A stretch of DNA of 64,000 bases, taken from contig JAFLKN010000056.1 of NCBI GenBank assembly GCA_019163175.1, positions 1 to 64,000 on the forward strand. Direction: 5' to 3'. A program made the translations under genes and the position numbers. Position 1 is the first letter of the stretch, and each line of letters begins with the position of its first letter. Positions 49,614-60,043 of the stretch are shown in pieces. This DNA comes from Prolixibacteraceae bacterium (GTDB lineage: Bacteria > Bacteroidota > Bacteroidia > Bacteroidales > Prolixibacteraceae). The notes beneath the pieces are model-generated. The model saw only the letters and a list, made by a program, of their open reading frames with translations. It was not told the DNA's origin and made no database searches.

Positions 49614-50627
49614 ATGAGCACCTTTCGAATTTTACTCGTCGTTGTGTTTTTAGGTTTATGTTTGACTTCATGCACCATTACCAACCAGGTAAGGATAATT
49701 CAGCTGGAAGTACTGAAGCCCGGGATATTCGAACTTCCGAAAAATCTCCGTACAGTAGCGATTTTCAACAGGGATATTTACCATACCGACACCTGCATTT
49801 TCCGCTATCAGAGTTCGGCTGAAATCACCACCGATACGACCATTAAAGTTCGCGATCTGGCCAACAGTTGTGTTGACCGACTGGCTAAAGAGTTTGAAAA
49901 ACAGAAATTTTTTCAAAAAGTAATTAATTTCAGAGATAGCCTTACCTATCCGTCAAATGCTGTTCACGACATCCACCAACCGGACGAATTCTTTGAAAAA
50001 TCGGGCGCCGATGCCTGTATCTTCCTAAATTATGTAAATTTGAATGCCAACCTGTTGTACCTTTTTCCTTTCAGGGGAAACCTTTGGTGGTCAATTGTAT
50101 TTCGGGATGATTCAACCTCCTACCTGTATAACCAAAACGAAACAATTACCTTAAGTGAATTCGGATATTTTTCCGGAAAAGTGAATTTTAATCCTAAAAC
50201 AGCTTTCCGGAATGTCGCAGGTGAATTGGGGAAATCTATGGCTGCAAAGCTTATTCCGGAATGGCAGCCGGTTGAAAGGATCTATTACAGATCAAAGAAT
50301 CTGCAAATGCTTGCGGCCGAAAAGTTTGCTCTGGAATACCATTGGCTCGAAGCTGCTGAAATCTGGAACCCTCTTACAAAAAACAAAAATCAGGAATTAG
50401 CCGGCAAGGCTTGCTTTAATATGGCTCTGGCCTGTGAAATGCTTGACAAACATAGCCTGGCTATTGAATGGCTTTCAAAATCAAAGACGATGAAGATCAC
50501 TAGTAATGAAACACATGTTAAGGATTGTAACAGGTATACAAAAGATCTGCAGGAACGACTTAAAGAAATTGATAATCTGAAAAAACTGTACAGAATTCCC
50601 GGTAAAAGCGAAAATACAGAACCTTGA
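49614..50627 (+). CDS. DUF6340-like lipoprotein, paralog 6
   Basis: Lipobox LTSCTI; TNQVRIIQLEVLKPGIFELPKNLRTVAIFNRDIY; WLEAAEIWNPLTKNKNQELAGKACFNMALACEMLDKHSLAIEWLSKS. Confidence 0.82.
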   Translation: MSTFRILLVVVFLGLCLTSCTITNQVRIIQLEVLKPGIFELPKNLRTVAIFNRDIYHTDTCIFRYQSSAEITTDTTIKVRDLANSCVDRLAKEFEKQKFFQKVINFRDSLTYPSNAVHDIHQPDEFFEKSGADACIFLNYVNLNANLLYLFPFRGNLWWSIVFRDDSTSYLYNQNETITLSEFGYFSGKVNFNPKTAFRNVAGELGKSMAAKLIPEWQPVERIYYRSKNLQMLAAEKFALEYHWLEAAEIWNPLTKNKNQELAGKACFNMALACEMLDKHSLAIEWLSKSKTMKITSNETHVKDCNRYTKDLQERLKEIDNLKKLYRIPGKSENTEP

Positions 50628-50647
50628 TTTAGCGCTTTTTAGGAAAT

Positions 50648-51478
50648 TTATTTCTTTACCGGACTTATCTTATTTTGATAGAATACAGGTCCTTTACGGA
50701 TGGAAAAGATGATCAAAGCAATTCCAGTCAGGATAAACGGAATGCTTAACCATTGGCCCATATTCAGGCTCATAGTAGCTTCAAAAGCTTCCTGATCTTC
50801 CTTAATAAATTCGACTAAGAAACGGGCAGTAAATACCATGATGAAGAATACACCAACCAACATTCCCTGGTAATCTTTAGCCTTGGTTTTCCAATACATG
50901 TAGAGCAAAACACCAAAAGTAAGCAAGTAACTTAGCGACTCATAAATTTGTGTCGGGTGTTTGGCCACAGTTTCATGGTTCCGTTCAAAGATAACACCCC
51001 AAGGTAATGAAGTCTGAACACCATAAATTTCTGAATTCATTAAATTCCCAAACCGGATTAAAGCGCCAACAAGAATACTTGGCACAACAATTCGGTCTAA
51101 AACCCATAAAATGGAACGCTTGGAAACCTTAATGCTCCATATGATCATGGCAATTATAATTCCCAGAACCCCACCGTGACTGGCCAGTCCACCTTGCCAA
51201 ACGTACAGAATTTCAATCGGGTGCTGCGAATAGTAGTCCCAACCGTAAAAGAGAACATGACCCAAACGGGCACCAACAATAGTGGCTACAATAAGGTAAA
51301 TAAACAGACTTTCGAGCCATTTCGGATCATCATTTTCATGTTTAAACATGTTCTCAACATGATTGTAGCCAAAAAGAAATCCCACTGCAAACATCAGTCC
51401 GTACCAACGAACATGCAACGGTCCTAACGAAAAAATTTCAGGGCTAACGTTCCAATGTATAAATGCCAGAATGTCCAT
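50648..51478 (-). CDS. lgt: Prolipoprotein diacylglyceryl transferase
   Basis: 276 aa; LHVRWYGLMFAVGFLFGY, 'LGHVLFYGWDYY', 'RFGNLMNSEIYG', 'HPTQIYES'. Confidence 0.95.
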   Translation of the reverse strand: MDILAFIHWNVSPEIFSLGPLHVRWYGLMFAVGFLFGYNHVENMFKHENDDPKWLESLFIYLIVATIVGARLGHVLFYGWDYYSQHPIEILYVWQGGLASHGGVLGIIIAMIIWSIKVSKRSILWVLDRIVVPSILVGALIRFGNLMNSEIYGVQTSLPWGVIFERNHETVAKHPTQIYESLSYLLTFGVLLYMYWKTKAKDYQGMLVGVFFIMVFTARFLVEFIKEDQEAFEATMSLNMGQWLSIPFILTGIALIIFSIRKGPVFYQNKISPVKK

Positions 51479-51511
51479 ATTATCGTTTGTTGGAGTTGTT
51501 TATATAAAGCT

Positions 51512-51546
51512 AAAGCCTGCCAGCATCTTAAGCACTGACAGGCTTC
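51512..51546 (-). terminator. Candidate terminator after secA
   Basis: AAGCCTGCCAG ... CTGACAGGCTT, one mismatch; weak U-tract on minus strand. Confidence 0.55.
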
Positions 51547-51557
51547 AATAAATTTTC

Positions 51558-54500
51558 TTATTCGGCCAAATCTTTACCGTGGCACGATTTGTATTTTTTT
51601 CCACTTCCGCAAGGACAAGGATCATTGCGCCCTACCCTCTTCTCAACTCTCATAGGTTGAATTTGTTTGGGCTCCTGCGGCGCTTCCGGACGACTTGAAC
51701 TGCTCGGCACTTCTGATTTTGAAGTTGATAATTTACTCATATCAAGCCCTCTGCGCTCGTGTCCTTCACGTACCTGTTCCGGTTCGCTGATCGGAATATG
51801 TCCTTTCGCCAGAATGGATACAATCTGTTTGTTCACCTTACTAATCATGATTTTAAACAAATTGAACGACTCGAATTTGTAAATCAAAAGCGGGTCTTTT
51901 TGTTCGTATGTAGCATTCTGAACCGACTGTTTTAAATCGTCCATTTCGCGAAGTTGCTCTTTCCAGGCTTCGTCGATTGTTGACAAAACAGTTTGTTTCT
52001 GGTACGATTTCACCAATTCTTTACCCTGATTTTTATAGGCTTTTTCAAGGTTGGTAATAATTTGGAAAACATGTTTTCCATCAGAAATTGGTACTACAAT
52101 ATTGGTGTACAAATGTGATTTTTGCTCATACACGTCGCGGATCACCGGATATGCCTGCTTGGCAATTATTTCAGTGCGGCGGGCATACGTTGCAACCATT
52201 TCGTGATATACTTTCTCAACCAGATCATCAGCGTTCATTCTGGAAAATTCCTGTTCAGAAACCGGAGATTCCATCGACATTAACCGAATCAATTCCAGAT
52301 TAAACTCGTCGAACATACCATTGGCCTGATATTCGGTTACCAGATTCTCGATCATATCGTACATGGTATTCAGGATATCTACTTCCAAACGGTCGCCGAA
52401 CAAAGCATGACGACGTTTTTTGTAGATAACTTCACGCTGCGAGTTCATCACATCATCGTATTCGAGCAAACGTTTACGAATACCAAAGTTGTTTTCTTCC
52501 ACTTTTTTCTGAGCCCGTTCAATTGACTTGGTAATCATAGAGTGCTGAATCATTTCGCCCTCTTTCAAGCCAATTTTATCCATGATTCCTGTAATACGGT
52601 CGGAACCGAATAAGCGCATCAAATCGTCTTCCAGCGAAACAAAGAACTGAGAAGAACCCGGGTCTCCCTGACGACCGGAACGTCCGCGCAACTGGCGGTC
52701 AACACGACGTGACTCATGGCGTTCGGTACCAATAATAGCCAAACCACCTAAAGCTTTTACTTCAGGAGTCAGTTTAATGTCGGTACCACGACCGGCCATG
52801 TTGGTAGCGATGGTTACCATACCACTTACCCCTGCATCAGCTACAATCTCGGCTTCACGGGCATGAAGTTTCGCATTCAGTACGTTATGCCTGATTCCCC
52901 GCATTTTTAAATAGCGGCTTAACAGCTCGGAGATTTCAACCGAAGTTGTACCCACCAAAACTGGTCTTCCTATTTTATTCAGCGCTACAATGTCTTCAAC
53001 AACAGCATTGTATTTTTCGCGTTTCGTTTTATATACCAAATCCTCACGGTCATCACGGATCACTTTCCGGTTGGTTGGAATCACAACTACGTCCAATTTG
53101 TAGATGTCCCACAACTCACCAGCTTCAGTCTCAGCAGTACCGGTCATACCGGCCAACTTGTGATACATCCTGAAATAATTCTGAAGGGTAATGGTAGCAA
53201 AAGTTTGCGTGGCTGCTTCCACTTTTACATTTTCCTTGGCCTCGATAGCCTGATGCAAACCATCGGAATAACGACGGCCTTCCATAATACGGCCAGTCTG
53301 TTCGTCAACAATCTTCACCTTATTCTCAATCACCACATATTCCACATCTTTTTCAAACATGGCATAAGCTTTCAGCAACTGGTTTATCGTATGAACACGT
53401 TCCGATTTAATCGCATAGCTAGTCAATAAATCATCTTTTTTCTCCAGAATCTGCTCTTTGGTTAGCGATTTATTGCTTTCAATTTCAGCAATTTCAGAGC
53501 CAACATCAGGCAAAATAAAGAATGACGGATCGTCAACATCACCCGAAATCAGGTCGATACCTTTATCAGTCATTTCCACTGAATTCTGTTTCTCTTCAAT
53601 TACAAAAAACAGAGGATCGGTAATAATATGCATGAGTTTATTATTATCCTGCATATGATAATTCTCTGTTTTAGTCATCATGGCCTTAATTCCTTCTTCA
53701 CTCAGGAATTTAATAAGTGCCTTATTTTTTGGCAAACCTTTATGAGCACGAAGAAGCAAAATAGAACCAGCTTCTTTCTCCTCTTTGGTTGCATTCGGAT
53801 TGTTCAGAATACGTTTGGCATCAGATAAGCACTGATTAACAAGGTTTCTTTGTGCTGAATTAAGTTTCTCAACTTTGGGTTTCAGTTCTTCAAACTTCTG
53901 AATTTCGCCTTTGGGAATTGGTCCTGAAATAATCAAAGGAGTACGGGCATCATCAATCAACACCGAGTCAACCTCGTCGACAATTGAATAATGATGTTTG
54001 CGTTGAACCAAATCGCGGGGGCTGATAGCCATATTATCGCGCAGGTAGTCGAAACCGAATTCGTTGTTGGTCCCGTAGGTAATATCGGCTAAGTATGCTT
54101 TGCGGCGACCATCAGAATTAGGCTGGTGCTTGTCAATACAATCAACACTCAAACCATGAAATTCGAAGATGGGTCCCATCCATTCCGAGTCACGTTTCGA
54201 CAGGTAATCGTTTACGGTTACCAAATGAACTCCACGGCCTGTAAGGGCATTCAGGAATACGGCCAAAGTTGCAACGAGTGTTTTTCCTTCACCGGTTCCC
54301 ATTTCAGCAACTTTTCCCTGATGCAGCACAATACCTCCGATCAACTGAACATCGTAGTGAACCATTTCCCAGGTAATCTGGCTTCCGCCTGCCATCCATT
54401 TGTTCATCCAGACAGCATTTTCACCTTCAATTACGATGCTGTTACGTACAGCAGCTAAATCGCGGTCAAAATCACTTGCTTTTACAACAACCCGTTCGTT

Positions 54501-54872
54501 TTCGGTAAACAGTTTTGCTGTTGCTTTAACTATCGAGAAAGCAACTGGAAGTATCTCATTCAGAACTGCTTCAAGTTTATCATTAATCTTTTCCTCAAGC
54601 TTATCAATTTCCTGATAGAGCTTTTCACTTTCCTGAATATCAACAGACTCAACCAGTTCATTTAGCTCTTTGATACGATCCTCTTCAGGCTTAATACGTT
54701 CCTGAATAATGGACTTTAAACGAGCGGACTCGGCTCTCAGTTCATCATTCGACAACAATTTAACTCGTTCGTATTCTTTTATTATGGTATCAAGAATTGG
54801 CTTAATTTCAGCCATGTCTTTATCAGCTTTTGAGCCTAGAAATTTTCCTAAAATTTTGTTTATAAATGCCAT
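51558..54872 (-). CDS. secA: Preprotein translocase subunit SecA
   Basis: 1104 aa; [50 protein letters not shown]-terminal zinc motif [14 protein letters not shown]. Confidence 0.98.
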   Translation of the reverse strand: MAFINKILGKFLGSKADKDMAEIKPILDTIIKEYERVKLLSNDELRAESARLKSIIQERIKPEEDRIKELNELVESVDIQESEKLYQEIDKLEEKINDKLEAVLNEILPVAFSIVKATAKLFTENERVVVKASDFDRDLAAVRNSIVIEGENAVWMNKWMAGGSQITWEMVHYDVQLIGGIVLHQGKVAEMGTGEGKTLVATLAVFLNALTGRGVHLVTVNDYLSKRDSEWMGPIFEFHGLSVDCIDKHQPNSDGRRKAYLADITYGTNNEFGFDYLRDNMAISPRDLVQRKHHYSIVDEVDSVLIDDARTPLIISGPIPKGEIQKFEELKPKVEKLNSAQRNLVNQCLSDAKRILNNPNATKEEKEAGSILLLRAHKGLPKNKALIKFLSEEGIKAMMTKTENYHMQDNNKLMHIITDPLFFVIEEKQNSVEMTDKGIDLISGDVDDPSFFILPDVGSEIAEIESNKSLTKEQILEKKDDLLTSYAIKSERVHTINQLLKAYAMFEKDVEYVVIENKVKIVDEQTGRIMEGRRYSDGLHQAIEAKENVKVEAATQTFATITLQNYFRMYHKLAGMTGTAETEAGELWDIYKLDVVVIPTNRKVIRDDREDLVYKTKREKYNAVVEDIVALNKIGRPVLVGTTSVEISELLSRYLKMRGIRHNVLNAKLHAREAEIVADAGVSGMVTIATNMAGRGTDIKLTPEVKALGGLAIIGTERHESRRVDRQLRGRSGRQGDPGSSQFFVSLEDDLMRLFGSDRITGIMDKIGLKEGEMIQHSMITKSIERAQKKVEENNFGIRKRLLEYDDVMNSQREVIYKKRRHALFGDRLEVDILNTMYDMIENLVTEYQANGMFDEFNLELIRLMSMESPVSEQEFSRMNADDLVEKVYHEMVATYARRTEIIAKQAYPVIRDVYEQKSHLYTNIVVPISDGKHVFQIITNLEKAYKNQGKELVKSYQKQTVLSTIDEAWKEQLREMDDLKQSVQNATYEQKDPLLIYKFESFNLFKIMISKVNKQIVSILAKGHIPISEPEQVREGHERRGLDMSKLSTSKSEVPSSSSRPEAPQEPKQIQPMRVEKRVGRNDPCPCGSGKKYKSCHGKDLAE

Positions 54873-55187
54873 TATCTGGGTTTTAATTGATCAAAAAATG
54901 AAAGTCACAAATGTAGTTATAATGTTTAAATCTTGAATTGGTTTTTACGATTATCATGCCACCCCATAAAACGTGAAAAGATCGGTCATAATTGCCTTTT
55001 CAATAGCAAATAACTGCCAATAAATCAGTAAAAAGTAAAATCCTGTGTTTTATAAAATGACAGAAGTGGAATAAAAATAGAGTCAGAATCCTGAAATATT
55101 GATTTATTTTTGAGCACAAAATTGTTGGATATCTGATTTTGCAGTCCATTGTTTTGTATGCGAATGTATTTAAAATGATTAGCAACT

Positions 55188-55709
55188 ATGGAATTTGACA
55201 AACTTATAGCAAGCAGGTTCTCAGTACGGTCGTACACCAGGCAAAAAGTTGAACGAAACCTGGTTCTGGAAATTCTGGAAAGTGCCCGTCTGGCTCCATC
55301 AGCGGTGAATTTTCAACCCTGGCATTTTGTTGTAATTACTGATCCTGAAAATATTGCTGATTTTCAGGAGGTGTACCCAAGAGCCTGGTTTCAGGAAGTA
55401 CCTGTATGTATTGTTGTTTGTGCCGACCATTCACAATCGTGGAAACGGAAATCGGACGGAAAAGATTTCGCCGATGTTGACATTGCCATTGTTACCGACC
55501 ATTTGGTACTTAAAGCCACAGAACTCGGACTTGGCACATGTTGGGTTTGTAATTTTAATGTACAACTTGCGCAACAAAAACTACAATTACCCAAACACAT
55601 TGAACCTATGGTAATTGTGCCAATTGGTTACACAACAGCCGAAGCCCCGCTCAAGTCAAGAAAACCAATTTCGGAAATAGTTCATTGGGGAAAATTTTCG
55701 AAATATTAA
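55188..55709 (+). CDS. Nitroreductase family protein
   Basis: SRFSVRSYTRQKVE, ESARLAPSAVNFQPWHFVVI, LGLGTCWVCNF. Confidence 0.92.
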   Translation: MEFDKLIASRFSVRSYTRQKVERNLVLEILESARLAPSAVNFQPWHFVVITDPENIADFQEVYPRAWFQEVPVCIVVCADHSQSWKRKSDGKDFADVDIAIVTDHLVLKATELGLGTCWVCNFNVQLAQQKLQLPKHIEPMVIVPIGYTTAEAPLKSRKPISEIVHWGKFSKY

Positions 55710-55816
55710 ATTCTTTGGTAGCCGAGGGAAAAAATAGGGTCAAAAAAAAGAATGACACATCCCGCTTTTAGAAATTTAAAACACTAATTTTACTTAGTGT
55801 CAAAGAAATATAAAGA

Positions 55817-56620
55817 TTGATAGCTATGAAAAAGGCTTTATTCATTGGTGTTTTAGTCGTATTGATGACTTCTGTGTTTGCTCAAAATAAGCTGAAACCG
55901 GTCATTTCATCACATAACTTCAGTTCCAAAGCAGAATTGTGGGAATCAATTGGCAATGGTATTGTAAATTACCAGGCCGATGTGATGTATATATATGGAA
56001 AACTTTTTGCTACAGCTTTGATGCCCGACAGCGCCAATCATAAGTTACCAACCCTTACAGATGCTTACCTCTACCCTCTTTATAACCAGTTTAAAAAGAA
56101 CAATGGCGAAATTCTTCCAGCTTATTCTGGAGATATTTATCTTATACTAAACTTTACTAATCAGCCAGTTCAGATTTATAAGCAGCTTGCTGTTGAAATG
56201 AGACCATTTTCGGACATGCTTAGTTATACAATTGATGGAACGGAGCACAAGGGAAAGCTTCGGATTTTAATTAACAACAAGGAATATCTGGAAAAAATCA
56301 ATAACGTTAAGCCTAGTTTCCTTGGACTGGTGGGCAACATGGGTGATATTGAAAAAAATGTTGATTCGGGTAAAATGCCGCTGATTGAAATTGATTTTAA
56401 CGAAATAACCAAATGGAAGGGCACTGGCAATATTCCTTTTGAGGATTTTAATGCCATTAAAGCAATTGTGGCAAAAGTACATGCCCAGAATAAGAAGATC
56501 AGTATAACCAATTGTCCATCGACCAAAACAGTTGCCGACCTGATTCAAAGTTCAAAAGCTGACTTTGTCAGTACTCCCGAAGCTACCCGAATGGCGGCTT
56601 TTTTCGATTCAGCGAAATAA
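55817..56620 (+). CDS. Secreted PLC-like phosphodiesterase fold protein (AIM6-like), probably catalytically degenerate
   Basis: Signal peptide; pattern SSHNFSSKAELWESIGNGIVNYQADVMYIYGKLFA resembles the HxHND...AL..G...iEaDV...dG.L start of PLC-like TIM barrels. Confidence 0.55.
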   Translation: MIAMKKALFIGVLVVLMTSVFAQNKLKPVISSHNFSSKAELWESIGNGIVNYQADVMYIYGKLFATALMPDSANHKLPTLTDAYLYPLYNQFKKNNGEILPAYSGDIYLILNFTNQPVQIYKQLAVEMRPFSDMLSYTIDGTEHKGKLRILINNKEYLEKINNVKPSFLGLVGNMGDIEKNVDSGKMPLIEIDFNEITKWKGTGNIPFEDFNAIKAIVAKVHAQNKKISITNCPSTKTVADLIQSSKADFVSTPEATRMAAFFDSAK

Positions 56621-56623
56621 ATT

Positions 56624-58822
56624 TCAGGGAATATAGGCAATTTTACCGACCACGGTATGCCCTCCCGATTCCATGTGAACCATATAGATTCCTGGTCTTT
56701 TTCCGGCAAAATTCAAAGTCAGACTATTTGATCCTGTTTGGATAACAGGCACTTGAATCTGTTTTCCGACCAAATCGAAAACTACAATCTCCTCAGGACA
56801 ATCAATCTCATTGGTAGTTTGAACGTTAAGCAACGAATTACCTGAAAGTGGATTTGGATAAAAGCGAGCAGAAGTTAATTCAGTACCAAAATCATTAATT
56901 CCATTAGTATCGTCAACATTACAGGCAATCAATTCCATAAGCAAAGCTGATCCATTTCCTGCGGTGTTGGTTGAATTATACTTAGTCCACCCCGATTGAT
57001 TTTTCAGGTAAAAACTATTGGTTACATCGGCACTGCGGTTAGCCATATACACAGCCAGCGTATCGCCACTGTGCATTTGTGTAATGTTGTAAGAAATAAA
57101 AAAAGTTCCAACCGTTTTAACGGGGGTCTTAAATGGCAGATAATTCATACCATCAGCCATAAATTTCCTAGTATCAAATTTTTCCGTGTACAATAGCGTT
57201 GTTGGCTCGTTAATTCCTCCATACACCTGAACATCAATATATGAAGTCGGGAAAGCAGCATTGGTTTTAATTTTGGCAATACCCAATGTTACTCCCTGTA
57301 TCTCACAGTTTTTAGCGAATGTAAATTTTTCAGCAAAGTCCGTATACCCAATCAAATTTGATCCACTCCAGTAGCCTTTCTTTGTCAATCCGGTGGAAAT
57401 CTGAATAGCTGCATGTGTATCATTATCCTTGAAATTGGTTGCTGGTTTACAAAGTAATTTTCCTGAATAGAGCGACATTCCCGATAACGTTTCAGCGCCG
57501 GAGTTCAGCGGATCAAGCCAATACTTAAGCTGTCGGCTTATTGAATCCGTGCGGTGATTCCAGCTCAATGCAAATTTCTCAAAATAATCATTGGTCGGAA
57601 GTGTACAATTTGCACCACCACCTGTGAGAGTCCCTACCAGAAGCTTGTTCGGATCGAACAAAGGCCCTCCAGAAGATCCAACCTCAGTTACTCCCTTTTC
57701 CCATTGGCCAATTCGCCAGAAACCGTTGGTTAAGTATGTTCCACTATAACTTGCTGTTGTAGATGGATTGTTATCAATCGCAATTTTCTTTATATCACCA
57801 TAAGGTTGATGAATACATATTGTCGAGGTAGGTGGTGTAGTTTTGCGGTTCCATCCAACCAAATAAGGTCGATAATAATATGGTGGCGTTGTATTTAATT
57901 GAACCAGCGAAAAGTCAAGAACGTTCAATGAAGCTTTTAATGAACTTCCTGACAACGAGCGTGAAACATCACCAATTATTGATCCGCAATAAGGAGATTC
58001 GAAGTTGAAGAGAAAAACCGATGATTGTGCTTTTTTTGCAGTACTAATACAGTGATAAGCTGTTAAAACATATGGAGTTCCATCCATTGCTGTATTGTTT
58101 ATTAAAGCGCCCGAACAGATTTCTGCTCCTTCAATAATTATCCGGCAAACGGCATCACGGATATTTTCAGTACCATTTGCTAAATCACAGTTAACATTTA
58201 TGTTGCAGGCTCCTGATAGTCCCAGGGGAATCCGGGGATCGTAAGTTAAAATTCCGACAAAATCATGAGCAACCTTCGAAATCCGGATTTGGCCGGGAAA
58301 GGAAACATTTACAGGTTCCTCATATTGAACCATCAATTCGTCACCTTCAACAGGTTCAATAGCCAGAATATTATTTTCAGAATTATTGGCTGAAGTAAAT
58401 GCTCCTTTAACATCGCCGGTTTTAGCGCTTATCAGATACAAACGTGCATTTTCGGGTAAATGGAATTGATCCAGAATAAGGTTTAGAGAATACGCATCGG
58501 TTGACCGAATACGCAACTGCCAAACATTCACCTCTGTTGTATTGTACCATTTCCCGGAGTTTTTGGGAGTAAGCGACACATCAAAAGAATGTGCAAAGCG
58601 AAAAGATTTCAGTAAATCGGTGTTCTGCCTGCTATACTTCGACCGCATTTTCAGGTTATCTACCGTGGGCATTACAACCAAATCTGAATTTTGGGAAACA
58701 GACTTTTGCTTTATTACTTGTATCGGAACTCCATATTGAGAAATCTGTCCATCTGCCAGAAAAGGCAAAAAAACAGTCAGGATAAAAAGTGTTATAGATA
58801 TCTCCTTCAATTTCATACTCAT
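56624..58822 (-). CDS. T9SS-secreted trypsin-like (lysyl endopeptidase-like) serine protease
   Basis: VLTAYHCIS (His), LNVLDFSLVQL (Asp), TEVGSSGGPLFD (Ser), C-terminal T9SS type A domain (FYPNPLSGNS...GIYMVHMESGGHTVVGKIAYIP). Start refined to MSMKLKEISI. Confidence 0.88.
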   Translation of the reverse strand: MSMKLKEISITLFILTVFLPFLADGQISQYGVPIQVIKQKSVSQNSDLVVMPTVDNLKMRSKYSRQNTDLLKSFRFAHSFDVSLTPKNSGKWYNTTEVNVWQLRIRSTDAYSLNLILDQFHLPENARLYLISAKTGDVKGAFTSANNSENNILAIEPVEGDELMVQYEEPVNVSFPGQIRISKVAHDFVGILTYDPRIPLGLSGACNINVNCDLANGTENIRDAVCRIIIEGAEICSGALINNTAMDGTPYVLTAYHCISTAKKAQSSVFLFNFESPYCGSIIGDVSRSLSGSSLKASLNVLDFSLVQLNTTPPYYYRPYLVGWNRKTTPPTSTICIHQPYGDIKKIAIDNNPSTTASYSGTYLTNGFWRIGQWEKGVTEVGSSGGPLFDPNKLLVGTLTGGGANCTLPTNDYFEKFALSWNHRTDSISRQLKYWLDPLNSGAETLSGMSLYSGKLLCKPATNFKDNDTHAAIQISTGLTKKGYWSGSNLIGYTDFAEKFTFAKNCEIQGVTLGIAKIKTNAAFPTSYIDVQVYGGINEPTTLLYTEKFDTRKFMADGMNYLPFKTPVKTVGTFFISYNITQMHSGDTLAVYMANRSADVTNSFYLKNQSGWTKYNSTNTAGNGSALLMELIACNVDDTNGINDFGTELTSARFYPNPLSGNSLLNVQTTNEIDCPEEIVVFDLVGKQIQVPVIQTGSNSLTLNFAGKRPGIYMVHMESGGHTVVGKIAYIP

Positions 58823-58969
58823 GCATCTATAGAGATCAAAAATAAGATAAAATACCATATTCTCGGTTAAAGCGATTAATTTTGATTGGTCCAATGAAAT
58901 AGGATACTTGCATCAAATATATCTGAAAGAAAATTTTCATTTTCAATGAATTGTTTTGCAGAATAGTAA

Positions 58970-59638
58970 ATGAAGAAAATAGATTTACACACACATCAAA
59001 TAACTGAAGAAGAGTACATTCAGGTTTTGAATGTATTTGCGCAGGATTTGCCGTTTAGTGAAAACGGTCAGCTTTTTTCGACGGGACTTCATCCCTGGCA
59101 CATTAAAAATGTGAAGCACCAGGAATCCTTGCAGGCGATTGAAACTGCCATGAGGCAAAAAAATATGATCGCATTGGGCGAATGTGGGCTCGATCGTTCA
59201 ATTGCCAAAGACATCTCAAACCAATTAAGCTATTTTGAAGAACAAATCCGATTGGCTGAGAACTATTCCAAACCCTTAATCATCCACTGTGTACGTGCCT
59301 ATCCTGATTTGATAAAACTAAAAAGAGATTTAAAATCTGACCTTCCCTGGATTATTCATGGCTATTGTGGAAATCTGGAAACGACCCGAAGCCTTATCAG
59401 GCATGGATTCTATTTTTCGGTTGGCGAATCCTTCCTGAAAGATGAACGAAAACGTGCATCATTTCAGGAAATTCCGATCGATCGACTATTTCTTGAAACC
59501 GATGATAAAGAAGTTTCGATCCAATACATTTATTCTACTGCAGCACAAATATTAACTGCTGATGAAGAGATGATCACAGAAGCAATTTACTCGAATTTCA
59601 AAACTATTTTCGGAAATGACAAGCTAATTTGTTTCTGA
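58970..59638 (+). CDS. TatD family hydrolase
   Basis: 222 aa; IDLHTHQ, GLHPWHI, ALGECGLDRS, PLIIHCVRAYPDLI, IHGYCGN, LFLETDD. Confidence 0.88.
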   Translation: MKKIDLHTHQITEEEYIQVLNVFAQDLPFSENGQLFSTGLHPWHIKNVKHQESLQAIETAMRQKNMIALGECGLDRSIAKDISNQLSYFEEQIRLAENYSKPLIIHCVRAYPDLIKLKRDLKSDLPWIIHGYCGNLETTRSLIRHGFYFSVGESFLKDERKRASFQEIPIDRLFLETDDKEVSIQYIYSTAAQILTADEEMITEAIYSNFKTIFGNDKLICF

Positions 59639-59805
59639 TTGGATAAGTCCTTATTAAATGTATGAAGGACTTGTAGCAAAATAGTTTCATTAATTTTCTA
59701 TCTAAATTTTCACTTTCAATACTCAATAATTCAATAAGTTAAAAGCAAAAAATTGGCTATTAACAATTATTTAACCTGAATTTTCTTAAACAAATTGGGT
59801 ATAGC

Positions 59806-59836
59806 TTTGTCTATTTTGAAAAACTATTTATGTTTG
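59806..59836 (+). promoter_or_regulatory. Bacteroidetes-type promoter of the methionine operon leader
   Basis: TTTG (59806-59809) - N19 - TATGTTTG (59829-59836). Confidence 0.65.
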
Positions 59837-59862
59837 CACTCAATTGCATCAGACAAATACAA

Positions 59863-59958
59863 ATGAATCATTCAGCAAAAAATATTACTCTTCCTGCTTC
59901 CCTACCAATGGGTTGTTGCAATGATTCTATGATGTCCATGTATATGATAATGCGCTAG
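59863..59958 (+). CDS. Un-annotated Met-rich leader peptide MNHSAKNITLPASLPMGCCNDSMMSMYMIMR*
   Basis: 31-codon ORF; 7 Met overall, 5 of the last 9 residues Met, plus Cys-Cys; starts about 26 nt after the -7 element; directly upstream of met genes. Confidence 0.7.
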   Translation: MNHSAKNITLPASLPMGCCNDSMMSMYMIMR

Positions 59959-59997
59959 CCTTCAAGCGGTGTGTTACTCATGTTGTTTTGAAGGCTA
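59956..59997 (+). promoter_or_regulatory. Leader hairpin overlapping the leader stop codon (candidate attenuator)
   Basis: TAGCCTTCAA (59956-59965) / TTGAAGGCTA (59988-59997), perfect 10 bp, 22-nt loop; the UAG stop is the first three nt of the 5' arm. Confidence 0.7.
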
Positions 59998-60043
59998 AAA
60001 CCAATCTGATTTTATTTCCAAATTAACTTTTTAAAATTTCATC

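Noticed and set aside
55781-55800. ACACTAA-ttttac-TTAGTGT inverted repeat upstream of the PLC-like gene
   Set aside because: Short AT-rich palindrome, expected by chance in such intergenic DNA; insufficient support as an operator.
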